Below are positions 1 to 9,420 of a stretch of DNA of 64,000 bases, piece after piece (within the stretch, counting starts at the first letter, position 1; every line of letters starts with the position of its first letter). The position numbers were made by a program, and so were the translations under genes. The notes under the pieces were generated by a model. That model saw nothing but the letters and a program-made list of their open reading frames with translations, ran no database searches and was not told the DNA's origin. Source of the DNA: Terriglobia bacterium (GTDB lineage: Bacteria; Acidobacteriota; Terriglobia; Terriglobales; Acidobacteriaceae); NCBI GenBank assembly GCA_020073645.1, contig JAIQET010000001.1:124001-188000 (forward strand), read 5' to 3'.

Positions 1-432
1 CAGCACTGCCAGCGCAACCAGAATGACCCCGGTGGCAAACACCGCAGTGATGTAGAGCCCGCCGCCGGCCGCCATCCCCACCGACGCCACTACAAACAGC
101 GTGGCAGCGGTGGTAAGACCGGTCACCGAGCCGCGCGAATGCAGAATCGAGCCCGCACCGATGAAACCGATGCCGGGGATGATCTGCGCTGCTACGCGGG
201 TGTGGTCTCCGCCAAAACTTGACGCCAGCTCGTCTCCCAGGACGGTGAACATGGCCGCTCCGAAGCAGATGAACATGTTGGTGCGCAAGCCCGCGGGCTT
301 GTGCCGCAGTTCCCGCTCCAAGCCGATGATTCCGCCCAGAATCGCTGCCACCAGCAAACGAAACAGGGTTGAGGACAGGACCACGCCCATTTCGTTGCGG
401 AGCAGATCCATGCTGTGCTGCAGCGTTTGCAT
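1..432 (-). CDS. MgtC/SapB family membrane protein, C-terminus cut by window edge
   Basis: The reverse strand reads openly from an ATG at 432 to base 1 with no stop, giving 144 residues of a truncated protein. It carries the family's typical early block LGGIIGLERELRHKPAGLRT and later GIGFIGAGSI, with several hydrophobic helices between. MgtC/SapB proteins are inner-membrane proteins linked to Mg2+ limitation or to modulation of the ATP synthase; a regulatory role is family knowledge, not seen here. It stands alone, followed upstream by a short spacer with no clear promoter. Identification of the family is firm; the physiological role is not. Confidence 0.85.
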   Translation of the reverse strand, partial: MQTLQHSMDLLRNEMGVVLSSTLFRLLVAAILGGIIGLERELRHKPAGLRTNMFICFGAAMFTVLGDELASSFGGDHTRVAAQIIPGIGFIGAGSILHSRGSVTGLTTAATLFVVASVGMAAGGGLYITAVFATGVILVALAVL

Positions 433-521
433 AGCTTTTGCGGGAATCGCGAGTGAGTGAATTTTATCACCGGAAAACGCTCCTTCCGGCGACTTCCAGT
501 GGCGCAAGTTAACGCGTCTGA

Positions 522-2165
522 TTACCGTGCGGGCGGATGGGTCTGGTAGATGGTGGCTGCCGGCTGGCCATTCACGTGGATCTCGGCAATCGGAAAAAGA
601 GACTGGCTTCGCATTGCCGCCGCCACCGGGTCCCCTTCCACCGCAATCACGAAGTCCGCATTTTGCGCGGGATTCGCCAGGGCCCTCTCCCACTCCCCTT
701 GCGGGTCCGACGGCTGCTTCCAAGTGCGGTGGTTGCCTTCCTGGATGACGCGGCGCAAAGGGATTCCGGCCTGCTGCAATGCCCCGGGATGGTCACCCAG
801 GTACATCAGCAGGGTGGAATCGGGAGGGAGTTTTTTCAGGTTACTCGACAACTCACGTTCTAATGCCAGACGCGTCCGCGAGTTGACCCAGGCTTCGCGA
901 AAGCTGATGGGCTGCGCACGCCACACCGATGCATAGCTCCCCGCGACCACCAACAGCATCGCTGCCAACACCGCCGTTCGCCCGGCCAAATTGCGCAACC
1001 AGCGGCTGCCGAAATAAATCGCCAGTGCGCCAAAGACCGCGAACACCGGCAGCAGTTCCAATCCGTAGCGCACGTTGTAGTAGGAGAACGGCCACCATAC
1101 TGGAAGATAAATCGGCACCCCGCTGTACGCTACCGAAAGCATGTAGAACGGCAGCGGCACCAAGAGCAACAGAAAGGGCCTCAACCGGAGGAAGCCCAGG
1201 CTCATCACCGCCCCCACCAGCAACGCCACGAGCCACACCTTCTGCCAGCTCCCCTCGGCCAGGTTCAACTCCGCCGACTTCAGAAAATAGCTCGCTGCTG
1301 TGGTCAAATCGTTTGCTCCGGGATGCGGCGCAACCCCTGCCCGGGAAGCCTTCTGCTCAATGGCGCGCGCTGAATAGGGACCGTTGGCGAATTCCAGCGG
1401 ATTGCGGTAGATGATCGCGTTGTAACCCAGCCACAGCACCGGAGGTGTCATCGCCAGTAAGACAAATATTCCTAACCCGCGACGAAGGCGTCCTCCGCTG
1501 TGCTCGGCTGGCAAAGCGATCGGTGCGGCCACAGCACACATCGCCACTGCCAGAAACCATCCGTCGTAACGCGTCCAGCAGGCCGCGAACAAGCAGAGAC
1601 CGCACTTTGCCAAGGCGGAGGAAGCCAACCGCGGATCGTCGTCTGCCGCTTGTTCAACGAACTCGCTGAAGTACACCACCGCCCAGATGAACGCTGCCAG
1701 ATACAGCGGTTCGGTCATGGCCGTGGTCTGGAGATAAATGAGATTAGGGTTCGCTCCGTAGATGATCGCTGCGATCCAGGCCGCGATTCGTACCGTGGCG
1801 TCTGGTTCGGAGTGAAAGCTCAGAGCACTGCGCACCAGGCGAAAAATCCCGGCCACGCCTGCAACATAGGCAACCAGCGACGGGACCGATCCGCCCACTC
1901 CCGTTCTCCACATCCAGTCAGAGAGCAAGAAAGGCAGCATCAACAGGTGCGGCAGAGGCAGCCACACCGTACCCAGTTGCAGCAAGCCGGGTGTGCGCGA
2001 GTCGAACACCCGCCGCGCGATGTTGATATGCGCCACGGCGTCGCCGTAGAGCAGCAACGCGCCATGCCGGAAATAGAATAGGAAGGATGCAACGGACACG
2101 CACGCCGCTAAGGTCGCGACCAGTGCGGTCTCCGGGTCCCAGCGGCGGATGGCCGGGCTGGTCAT
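522..2165 (-). CDS. Multi-pass membrane glycosyltransferase, GT39/ArnT-like
   Basis: A 547-residue protein with roughly ten hydrophobic segments. The first external loop has an acidic motif (YGDAVAHINIARRVFD, about residues 40-55), which fits the Asp-containing catalytic loop of polyprenol-phosphate-sugar dependent GT-C transferases. The C-terminal third is soluble. Substrate cannot be read from sequence. Its ATG overlaps the stop of the upstream kinase gene as ATGA, so it is translationally coupled and is the last gene of an mtnP-kinase-glycosyltransferase operon. The functional link with nucleoside salvage is unclear and may just be shared transcription. Confidence 0.7.
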   Translation of the reverse strand: MTSPAIRRWDPETALVATLAACVSVASFLFYFRHGALLLYGDAVAHINIARRVFDSRTPGLLQLGTVWLPLPHLLMLPFLLSDWMWRTGVGGSVPSLVAYVAGVAGIFRLVRSALSFHSEPDATVRIAAWIAAIIYGANPNLIYLQTTAMTEPLYLAAFIWAVVYFSEFVEQAADDDPRLASSALAKCGLCLFAACWTRYDGWFLAVAMCAVAAPIALPAEHSGGRLRRGLGIFVLLAMTPPVLWLGYNAIIYRNPLEFANGPYSARAIEQKASRAGVAPHPGANDLTTAASYFLKSAELNLAEGSWQKVWLVALLVGAVMSLGFLRLRPFLLLLVPLPFYMLSVAYSGVPIYLPVWWPFSYYNVRYGLELLPVFAVFGALAIYFGSRWLRNLAGRTAVLAAMLLVVAGSYASVWRAQPISFREAWVNSRTRLALERELSSNLKKLPPDSTLLMYLGDHPGALQQAGIPLRRVIQEGNHRTWKQPSDPQGEWERALANPAQNADFVIAVEGDPVAAAMRSQSLFPIAEIHVNGQPAATIYQTHPPAR

Positions 2166-3084
2166 TCCAGGTGGGTCAGCTCACGAAAGACCTGGAAGCG
2201 GGCTTCAATTTCGGCGCGGGTGAGCGATTGCAGGCGCTCTGTCCCAAAGCGCTCGACGGCATAGGACCCCATCACCCCGCCGTAAAACAGCGCCCGCTTC
2301 AGCACCTCGCGGTTCAACTGACCCTGAGAAGCGATGTAACCCATAAAGCCTCCAGCGAACGAGTCCCCTGCGCCCGTTGGATCCTTTACTTCTTCCAGCG
2401 GCAGCGCGGGCGCACGAAAGGGATGACTCCCGATGCCAAACGCGCCTTCGCGGAAAAAAATTGTCGCGCCGTACTCGCCGTGCTTGATGACCAGCGCCTG
2501 CGGACCCAGCGCCAGCACCTTGCGCGCCGCACGCGGCACGCTGCTGTCTCCCGCCAGCATCTTGGCCTCGGTATCGTTGATCAGCAGCACGTTGATCAGC
2601 TTCAAGGTCTCGAGCAGTTCGCTGCGGGTGCCCTGGATCCAGTAATTCATGGTGTCGCCGCCGGTCAGCTTCACTCCGTCCAACTCCAGCCGTACCGCCG
2701 CTTGCAGGTGGGGATGGATGTTGCCCAGGAACAGGAACTGCGTGTCCGCGAACTCCGGCGGAATTCGCGGCTGGAAACGCTCGAAGACATTCAACTCGGT
2801 AAAGTCGGTCCTGGCTTCGTTCAGGTTATCGTGATACTGCCCGCCCCAACGAAACGTCTTGCCCTTGGCATGCTCGATGCCGCGGGTGTCCACGCTTCGC
2901 TTCCGGAAGATGCTTTCATGCTCGGCGGTGAAGTCATCCCCCACCACTGCCACCACACGTACGGAAGTAAAGTAACTGGCCGCCAGCGCAAAGTAGGTTG
3001 CGGAGCCACCCAGCACGTTGTCCGCCCGCCCGGAAGGCGTGGCGATGGAATCAAAGGCGATCGAACCTACGGCGAGGATGCTCA

Positions 3085-3085
<1 letters not shown>
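2162..3085 (-). CDS. PfkB-family sugar/nucleoside kinase
   Basis: A 307-residue ribokinase-fold kinase. The N-terminus has the glycine-rich substrate site (LGGSATYFALAA, about 26-37), and the C-terminal PfkB signature DPTGAGDSFAGGFMGYIAS (about 247-265) holds the catalytic aspartate and anion hole. It starts at an ATG overlapping the mtnP stop by one base and overlaps the next gene by four. Sitting directly behind methylthioadenosine phosphorylase, it may phosphorylate a purine nucleoside or methylthioribose-type sugar. Length and motifs fit adenosine-kinase-like members, but the exact substrate is inference. Confidence 0.85.
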
Positions 3086-3960
<875 letters not shown>

Positions 3961-3973
3961 AAACCCCTCCGAC

Positions 3974-4008
3974 TGAGAACCGAGAACTAATAACTGGGAA
4001 CTGGTGAT
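3974..4008. repeat. Heptamer tandem array (consensus TGAGAAC), 5 units
   Basis: Five consecutive 7-bp units are TGAGAAC, CGAGAAC, TAATAAC, TGGGAAC and TGGTGAT. They sit between the divergent mtnP and aspartyl-protease genes. This belongs to the dispersed 7-bp-period repeat system of the window. Confidence 0.8.
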
Positions 4009-4068
4009 TATACAAAAGCACTTCGTTTCGACCGCCCGTCACGACTCCTGACCCGCTACAATTCCTGC

Positions 4069-5325
4069 ATGAAGCTCGCTACCGCACTCATCACACTCTG
4101 CTTGCTCGCCGGGTCGGTCCTAGCGCAAACCGCCCCCACGTCGGTCACCGTTCCGATCACGCTCGACCACAATCGCATCATCATCGACGTTCGCTTTCCC
4201 CTGCCTGACGGCAGCAGCAAGCGTGTGCGCGCCTGGTTGGACAACGGAAACCCAGATATGTGGATCACTGGTGCGCTAGCCCAGAAGCTGGGGCTGGAGG
4301 TTTCCGGCGAGGTCAAAGACACGCCCTTCGGCAAGGAGCGGACCGTACCCGTGCCGGGCGTGTTGCAGGTCGGAGGCATGGCGCTGCACGCCACCGGCCT
4401 GGAACGGGCTCAGGTGGTGCTTGACCGCGACAGCATTGGTCCCGGAACGAGCGCAGAAATCAACTTGCCATCCACTGTGCTGCGGAACTACGACGTTCTC
4501 GTGGATTACCTCAACCGCGAGTTGACCATCGCTGTTCCCGGCACGCTGCACTTCAAGGGCACGGCGGCCAAGGCCTCGCTTAATCCCGACAACGCGCTGA
4601 TCCAGCTTCCGGCAAAGATTGCGGGCGGGGACGTCAACCTCGCGCTCGATGTGGGTGCGCCGTTCGGACTGGTCTCACAGGATCTGCTTGGCAAATTGCG
4701 GCAGGCGCATCCGCAATGGCCGCACATGACCGGCGGTGTCGGGCCGGCGAATCTCTGGGGCTTGCCCGAAGAAGCGCACTGGGAGTTGCTCCGCATTCCA
4801 ACCCTGCAATATGGCGGTATCCCCTTCACCGACGTTGGCGTGGCATCGTTCCCCAAGGAGATCATGAGCTGGTTTGAGAAACGGGCCGGCATGCCCACGG
4901 CTGGATTGATCGGCGCCAACGCGCTGCTGAACTACCGCGTAGGCATCGACTACGCGCATGGCACGGTGTACTTCGAGCAGATTTCGAAGCGGCACGCGCC
5001 AGAGATGGACGTGGTTGGCCTGACTCTGCGCCCCGAGCCGGATGGAAATTACAGCGTGATTGGCGTCGCAGATTTCGGCGGAAAGCCGTCTGTGGCGGAG
5101 GTGAAAGCCGGCGACGTGCTGGTTGCGATTGACAAGGTGCCAGCGAAGGGCGGCACCATGGGACAAGTGTGGTCTTTGCTGAGCGGCAGTCCTGGTGAGG
5201 TACGCACCTTGACCCTCGATCGGGCCGGCAAACAGTTCACCGTGAAGGCGACGGTGTACCGGTTTCTGAGTGCGGAGGCGAAGAAGCGTGCCAAGCCGAA
5301 ATCGGCGAAGATGAATCAGCGGTAG
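4069..5325 (+). CDS. Secreted retropepsin-like aspartyl protease with C-terminal PDZ domain
   Basis: A 418-residue protein with a signal peptide (residues 1-19, cleavage after VLA). The first retropepsin-like half has WLDNGNPDMWI at 56-66, where families of this type normally have D-[ST]-G. A second related half follows, with LALDVGAPFGL near 183-193. A PDZ-like domain near 330-400 contains AGDVLVAIDKVPAKGG. It probably acts in the periplasm. The replacement of the Thr/Ser after the catalytic Asp by Asn makes activity uncertain. Its last ten bases overlap the convergent toxin gene. Confidence 0.75.
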   Translation: MKLATALITLCLLAGSVLAQTAPTSVTVPITLDHNRIIIDVRFPLPDGSSKRVRAWLDNGNPDMWITGALAQKLGLEVSGEVKDTPFGKERTVPVPGVLQVGGMALHATGLERAQVVLDRDSIGPGTSAEINLPSTVLRNYDVLVDYLNRELTIAVPGTLHFKGTAAKASLNPDNALIQLPAKIAGGDVNLALDVGAPFGLVSQDLLGKLRQAHPQWPHMTGGVGPANLWGLPEEAHWELLRIPTLQYGGIPFTDVGVASFPKEIMSWFEKRAGMPTAGLIGANALLNYRVGIDYAHGTVYFEQISKRHAPEMDVVGLTLRPEPDGNYSVIGVADFGGKPSVAEVKAGDVLVAIDKVPAKGGTMGQVWSLLSGSPGEVRTLTLDRAGKQFTVKATVYRFLSAEAKKRAKPKSAKMNQR

Positions 5326-5582
5326 GCTTGTTTACGATGAGCAACCCGCAGCACTAGTACCACTCGTTTTTCGTCATCAATGTGGCAGATGAGTCGGTAG
5401 TCCCCAATGCGATAACGCCAGAGCCCCATCTTGCCCCCGCTCAGGGGCTTGCCCGATTCTCGCGGATTACGTTGACGCGAAACGCGCTCCTGGAGAAACT
5501 TCACAATCCGCCGTTGGACAAGGTGATCCAGTTTCCCCAACTCGCTCAAGGCACGAGGCTCGAAGCTAACGGTCCAGGCCAA
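5316..5582 (-). CDS. RelE/ParE-type toxin of a type II toxin-antitoxin module
   Basis: An 88-residue basic protein with the RelE fold pattern: VSFEPRALSELGKLD at the N-terminus, a central helix pair, then the beta-strand core GLWRYRIGDYRLICHIDD and the C-terminal VLVLRVAHRKQAYR. RelE-family toxins cleave ribosome-bound mRNA; the closing R-H-R-K-x-x-Y residues fit this group. The gene starts inside the 3' end of the antitoxin gene (17-nt overlap), which is typical for such pairs. Neighbouring genes show no mobile element, so this is a chromosomal module. Confidence 0.88.
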   Translation of the reverse strand: MAWTVSFEPRALSELGKLDHLVQRRIVKFLQERVSRQRNPRESGKPLSGGKMGLWRYRIGDYRLICHIDDEKRVVLVLRVAHRKQAYR

Positions 5583-5778
5583 GTCGCTTCACCACCTCAT
5601 CCAGTGGCACTGCGGGCAACTTCTCCTCCAGCCGAGCCAGGCCGATCAGATAGTCTTCCTGCTCGTCCAGAAACTCCTCAATGGCCTTCTTCGCGTAGTA
5701 GGCCTTGGCGCGTCCGGTGCGCTTGGCCAGCCGGTTCAACCGGGCTTCCAGCTTGGGTGATAACCTCACGGTAAGCAT
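5566..5778 (-). CDS. Ribbon-helix-helix antitoxin (RelB/StbD-like)
   Basis: A 70-residue protein opening with the ribbon strand MLTVRLSPKLEARLNRLAKRT, followed by the helix-helix GRAKAYYAKKAIEEFLDEQ. The acidic C-terminal tail is the usual toxin-wrapping part. It should neutralise the toxin encoded next to it and bind its own promoter as a dimer. A GGAGGG ribosome site precedes the ATG at 5778. The 19-bp perfect palindrome just upstream is the probable operator. Confidence 0.88.
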   Translation of the reverse strand: MLTVRLSPKLEARLNRLAKRTGRAKAYYAKKAIEEFLDEQEDYLIGLARLEEKLPAVPLDEVVKRLGLDR

Positions 5779-5794
5779 CCCGACCCTCCGTGTA

Positions 5795-5813
5795 ATACTT
5801 GTAATACAAGTAT
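5795..5813 (-). promoter_or_regulatory. Probable antitoxin operator, perfect palindrome
   Basis: ATACTTGT-AAT-ACAAGTAT is a perfect inverted repeat with 8-bp arms and a 3-bp centre. It lies 17-35 bases upstream of the antitoxin ATG, in an AT-rich stretch that also contains a TATACT -10 candidate on the same strand. Ribbon-helix-helix antitoxins typically bind such sites for autoregulation. Confidence 0.7.
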
Positions 5814-5821
5814 AACATTCT

Positions 5822-7408
5822 TCATCGTCCTGGCGCCTCTGCCGGCTGGAATACCTCCGCCTCCAACTTCTCCGTCGCGGCCTGATCGAGGCTTTCCGTC
5901 ACCAGCACGGTGTCTCCTTCTACCTCGATCACGACTGGGCCCTCTTCGGTGAGCCAGGTGTGTTTTCCCACAAGGGTCTCAAGCGCTTCCAGATCGAGTT
6001 CCGCGTTTTTCGAGCCATCCTGCACTTCGTGCGCACGCTGGTAACGTTTGGGCAGCGACTTGGCGTAGATCGCGGCAAACTCCGCCGCGTGTTCTACGGT
6101 TGACCAGCGCGAGACGTACAGCAACGCCAGCGGCGCCGATGCATCGCCTTTGGGACGTGCCGCGTAGTAGTAGCCTCCGCGCCAATGCGGATACAGCGCC
6201 CGCGACGCTTCTACGCCTGCGTACTGATCCACCAGCAGGGCCACGTCGAACTCTCCCACTCCGCCGATATCGAAGCGGTCGTAGTTCTTGAACGCAGTGG
6301 CGAAGTCGGGCAGGCGCATGGGCGTAATGTGCTCCCCGGAAAGATAGGTCTTCGGCTGCATGATCTGCCGCGTGGTATGCGGAGGATTCGCAAATGCCGC
6401 TGCGAACGCCTTCTGTTTTCCGCCGCTCACCAGCAACTCCGCCTCGAAGTCCACCCCGTAGCGGTAGGGAAAGGTGAGCGCTTCTCTGAGATAGATGGGC
6501 GCATTGTGGAACTCAATCGCGTCGGGAGTGCCTACCAGCATGCCCTCTTTCAGTTTGTTCCACAGCTCCCTGGAATTGGCCAGCGTCTGTCCCGAGGGCG
6601 CGAGCAGGTAATCCAGCATGACGGCCATGGCCTGCCCTTCCACTACCGCTTGCCGCGCGGTATTGATTTCGTCATTTTCAATGTCCTCGGGCGTCGGCTG
6701 TTTCTTGTCGGCCAGGTCGGCATCGCCTGCTTTCATCCACTGCTCCAGGTCGAATGACTGGTCTTGCAGCGCATGCGTCAACTCGTGCGCCATCACCGGG
6801 CGCTGCTGTTCAACCTCGAGCCAGTTCAGCAGATTCACGGTTTTGGTCTTGGGATCGTAGTAGCCCGCCACCTGCTCCTTCAGCAGCGCTACCAGGAAAG
6901 TCTCCAGGTTGAAGTCGCGCGGCAGCAGGCCGAACTTCTTCAGCACCAGTTCGGACCGCCGCAGGCGCTGCGCGTCTTTGTCCTCCGACATATTCTTCTG
7001 AAGGTAGGCCTCGACTTCGTTCCGGCTGGTGAGCTGCTTTTTCACTTCCTGCTTGATGGGCAGACCAGTGTCCTTGCTGGCAAATTTCAGAATCTCATCC
7101 ACCGAGCGGAAAAGTTCTTCCGCCTCTTTCGGCGAAATCTTGCGTTCCGCCGTAGCGCCAGCGTCCTCGCCGGCCACCTTGGGCTTCTGCTCTTGCGCGG
7201 AGCGGGCGCCCGCGGCAGTTTCCCCTTGTGGAGGCCGAGCATCCCCGCCCGGCGCTGTTTGACCTTGCGCCGGTGTAGCCGGTTGTGACGGTGCTTGCTG
7301 CGCAGGCGCTTGCCCCCACACCAGCGTCGCCAGCAGTAGGAGCAACACCACCCAAACTGGGGAAAGCTGCAACTCAAATTTCCTATAAACTTTCTTCGTT
7401 TCCGCCAT
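5822..7408 (-). CDS. Membrane-anchored or secreted zinc metallopeptidase (HExxH)
   Basis: A 528-residue protein. An N-terminal hydrophobic segment (about 16-31) is followed by a Pro/Ala/Gln-rich linker to about residue 90, so the catalytic part is extracytoplasmic. HELTHALQDQ at 208-217 is a clear HExxH zinc site. I do not recognise a named peptidase family. A longer reading frame begins at 7465, but the ATG at 7408 has an AAAGGA ribosome site, gives a clean signal anchor and avoids overlapping the divergent TPR gene. Substrate unknown. Confidence 0.75.
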   Translation of the reverse strand: MAETKKVYRKFELQLSPVWVVLLLLLATLVWGQAPAQQAPSQPATPAQGQTAPGGDARPPQGETAAGARSAQEQKPKVAGEDAGATAERKISPKEAEELFRSVDEILKFASKDTGLPIKQEVKKQLTSRNEVEAYLQKNMSEDKDAQRLRRSELVLKKFGLLPRDFNLETFLVALLKEQVAGYYDPKTKTVNLLNWLEVEQQRPVMAHELTHALQDQSFDLEQWMKAGDADLADKKQPTPEDIENDEINTARQAVVEGQAMAVMLDYLLAPSGQTLANSRELWNKLKEGMLVGTPDAIEFHNAPIYLREALTFPYRYGVDFEAELLVSGGKQKAFAAAFANPPHTTRQIMQPKTYLSGEHITPMRLPDFATAFKNYDRFDIGGVGEFDVALLVDQYAGVEASRALYPHWRGGYYYAARPKGDASAPLALLYVSRWSTVEHAAEFAAIYAKSLPKRYQRAHEVQDGSKNAELDLEALETLVGKHTWLTEEGPVVIEVEGDTVLVTESLDQAATEKLEAEVFQPAEAPGR

Positions 7409-7418
7409 CGCGTCCTTT

Positions 7419-7904
7419 ATGTCCGAAGCCAATCCACGTGAGACCGCCGCCGAGTGCTTCCGCAAAGGCTACGAACTGCAGATGTCCGGCGACTACCAGC
7501 AGGCCATCGAGTTCTACACCCGCTCCATCCAGGCCTTCCCCACCGCCGAGGCTTACACCTTTCGCGGCTGGACATACTCCTTCCTCGGCGACTACGACCG
7601 CGCCATCGCCGAGTGCCTCGAGGCCATCAAAGTGGATCCGGAATTTGGCAATCCTTACAACGATATCGGGGCGTACCTGATTGAACAAGAAAAATGGGAC
7701 GACGCGATTCCGTGGTTCAAGAAGGCGATGACAGCGAAGCGCTACGAGGCGCGCTGCTATCCACATTTCAATCTAGGACGGGTGTACGAGCACCAACATC
7801 AATGGCGGCAGGCAAAAGAATGCTATGCGCAGGCGTTTGCGCTGGACCAGAGATACTTGGCGGCGCTGGCGGGGATTCGGCGGTTGCGGGCAATGTCCAA
7901 CTGA
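7419..7904 (+). CDS. Small tetratricopeptide repeat protein
   Basis: A 161-residue soluble protein built of about four TPR units. Examples are AAECFRKGYELQMSGDYQQAIEFYTRSIQ, near residues 7-35, with its typical G-Y/A-P spacing, and WDDAIPWFKKAMTAKRYEARCYPHFNLGRVYE later. TPRs are protein-binding scaffolds; the partner is not visible. No signal peptide is present. It starts ten bases from the divergent zinc protease gene, so the two probably share a promoter region. No strong ribosome site precedes the ATG. Confidence 0.8.
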   Translation: MSEANPRETAAECFRKGYELQMSGDYQQAIEFYTRSIQAFPTAEAYTFRGWTYSFLGDYDRAIAECLEAIKVDPEFGNPYNDIGAYLIEQEKWDDAIPWFKKAMTAKRYEARCYPHFNLGRVYEHQHQWRQAKECYAQAFALDQRYLAALAGIRRLRAMSN

Positions 7905-7957
7905 GGCTCCTCTGACTACACGTTCGGTGGGTCGACGCGGGTAAGAGCAAGACCTTG

Positions 7958-8045
7958 AACCGCAAAGTTCGCGAAGAACGGCCGCCAAGAACGCAAAGGG
8001 ATTTCCCTTGGGGAACTTTGCGGGTCCTTTGCGTCCTTTGCGGTT
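7958..8045. repeat. Inverted repeat built from CGCAAAG/CTTTGCG words
   Basis: AACCGCAAAG at 7958-7967 is matched by CTTTGCGGTT at 8036-8045. Between them are further CGCAAAG, CTTTGCG and CCTTTGCGTC words in both orientations. The element fills most of the 174-bp space between two convergent genes and could fold into a long hairpin. Confidence 0.7.
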
Positions 8046-8078
8046 AGCTTTCTGTTGCGAATTGGTGCGAACCAGGGT

Positions 8079-9149
8079 TCATCCGCGACAAATCAGGTTC
8101 GCAATCCACTCCCCCGCCTCGCGCGTTCCCTGGGAGCCGCCAATATCAACAGTGGTTCTTTTCTCCCGCACCGCCGCAAGCACCGCCGCTTCAATCTTCT
8201 CCGCTTCGCTGATTAGCCCGAGGTGATTCAGCATCATCGCCGTCGTCAGAATTGCACCAAACGGATTCGCCATGTTCTTCCCCGCAATCGTGGGCGCTGA
8301 GCCGTGCACCGGCTCGAACATGGACGTCTTCCCAGGATGAATATTTCCGCTGGCGGCCATGCCCAGCCCGCCCTGCAATCCCGCCGCCAGGTCGGTGATG
8401 ATGTCACCGAACATGTTGTTGGTGACGATCACGTCGAACTGGCGCGGATCGCGCACCATCTGCATGCAGAGCGCATCCACGTACATGTGCTCGGCGGTGA
8501 TCTGCGGATACTCGCGGCTTACTTCCTTGAACGTTCGCTGCCACAGCCCTCCCGCATGGGTCATGGCGTTCGACTTGTCGCACATCAGCACCTTGCGACG
8601 CTGGGAGCCGTCCTGCTTTTTGTGCCGCTCGCAATACTCGAAGGCGTAGCGGATGATCCGCTCTACTCCCTTGCGCGTGTTGATGTCTTCCTGGGTTGCG
8701 ACCTCATCCGGCGTGCCTTGCTTGAACACCCCGCCCGCATCGGTGTACACACCCTCGGTGTTTTCGCGGGCCACAACAAAGTCAATATCCTTGGGCTCGA
8801 CTCCCTTCAGGGGACACAAGCCCGCATCCAGCAGGCGCACCGGCCGCACGTTGGCATAAAGGTCCATCTTAAAGCGCATGCCCAGCAGGATTTCCTTGGC
8901 GTGGGTGTTGGTCTTGACGCGCGGATCGCCGAACGCGCCCACCAGGATGGCGTCGAAGTCACGCCCCAGCATGGTGAAGCCATCCTGGGGAACGGTGACG
9001 CCGTCTTTCAAGTAGCGCTCGGCGCCCCAGTCGAACTCGCTCAGTTCCACCGGCGCTCCGGTGGCCTCGATGACTTTGACGGCAACGGGGATCACCTCGC
9101 GGCCGATGCCGTCGCCGGGAATGATGGCGATTCGCTTCTTCGTGCTCAC
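8079..9149 (-). CDS. Isocitrate/isopropylmalate dehydrogenase family enzyme
   Basis: A beta-decarboxylating dehydrogenase of 356 residues. It has [13 protein letters not shown] at the N-terminus, the substrate loop [16 protein letters not shown], the metal-site region [23 protein letters not shown] and the NAD-site [19 protein letters not shown]. The ENTEG loop is more like tartrate/isocitrate-type members than classical LeuB, so substrate assignment is open. The frame is open to 9329, but the extra N-terminus is translated repeat DNA; the GTG at 9147-9149 gives the normal family start. Confidence 0.88.
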   Translation of the reverse strand: MSTKKRIAIIPGDGIGREVIPVAVKVIEATGAPVELSEFDWGAERYLKDGVTVPQDGFTMLGRDFDAILVGAFGDPRVKTNTHAKEILLGMRFKMDLYANVRPVRLLDAGLCPLKGVEPKDIDFVVARENTEGVYTDAGGVFKQGTPDEVATQEDINTRKGVERIIRYAFEYCERHKKQDGSQRRKVLMCDKSNAMTHAGGLWQRTFKEVSREYPQITAEHMYVDALCMQMVRDPRQFDVIVTNNMFGDIITDLAAGLQGGLGMAASGNIHPGKTSMFEPVHGSAPTIAGKNMANPFGAILTTAMMLNHLGLISEAEKIEAAVLAAVREKRTTVDIGGSQGTREAGEWIANLICRG

Positions 9150-9170
9150 GGGGAGAAGATAACAGAAGTT

Positions 9171-9198
9171 GCGAGTAGCGAATACCGAGTACCGAGTT
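9171..9198. repeat. Heptamer tandem array (consensus CCGAGTA), 4 units
   Basis: The four 7-bp units are GCGAGTA, GCGAATA, CCGAGTA and CCGAGTT. They lie just upstream of the dehydrogenase start. Confidence 0.8.
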
Positions 9199-9282
9199 GC
9201 AAGCGTCATGAAGATGGAAACGGGATCGAACGTGGCGGAATCGTGACGCTGCACGCGGGATCCTCGACCCGCTTGACCCCGT

Positions 9283-9335
9283 CTCAGGATGACGCCATGC
9301 AGAATGGATACCCAACTAGTTGGCGTCATCCTGAG
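9283..9335. repeat. Palindromic intergenic element, GTCATCCTGAG type
   Basis: CTCAGGATGACGCCA at 9283-9297 is perfectly complementary to TGGCGTCATCCTGAG at 9321-9335, with a 23-bp loop. A partial relative (CTTCGCTCGGGATGACAGAG) lies near 57111-57140. It sits between divergent genes and is read through by spurious N-terminal extensions on both strands. Confidence 0.8.
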
Positions 9336-9401
9336 CCGCCGTGCGGCGAAGGATTCGGCGCGCAGTGGCCCTGCACTCGGACCGGTGTCTCAGCGCTTGG
9401 T

Positions 9402-9420
9402 TATAATTGAAAGGTTACCT
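9402..9420 (+). promoter_or_regulatory. -10 element and ribosome site for the ygfZ-like gene
   Basis: TATAAT at 9402-9407 is a perfect -10 hexamer, followed by GAAAGG at 9409-9414 and the ATG at 9421. No good -35 hexamer is seen at the expected distance. The very short leader supports the ATG at 9421 over the upstream ATG at 9289. Confidence 0.5.

Noticed and set aside
9150-9329. N-terminal extension of the dehydrogenase
   Set aside because: The extra 60 residues translate a palindromic repeat and a heptamer array; the GTG at 9149 gives the normal family N-terminus.
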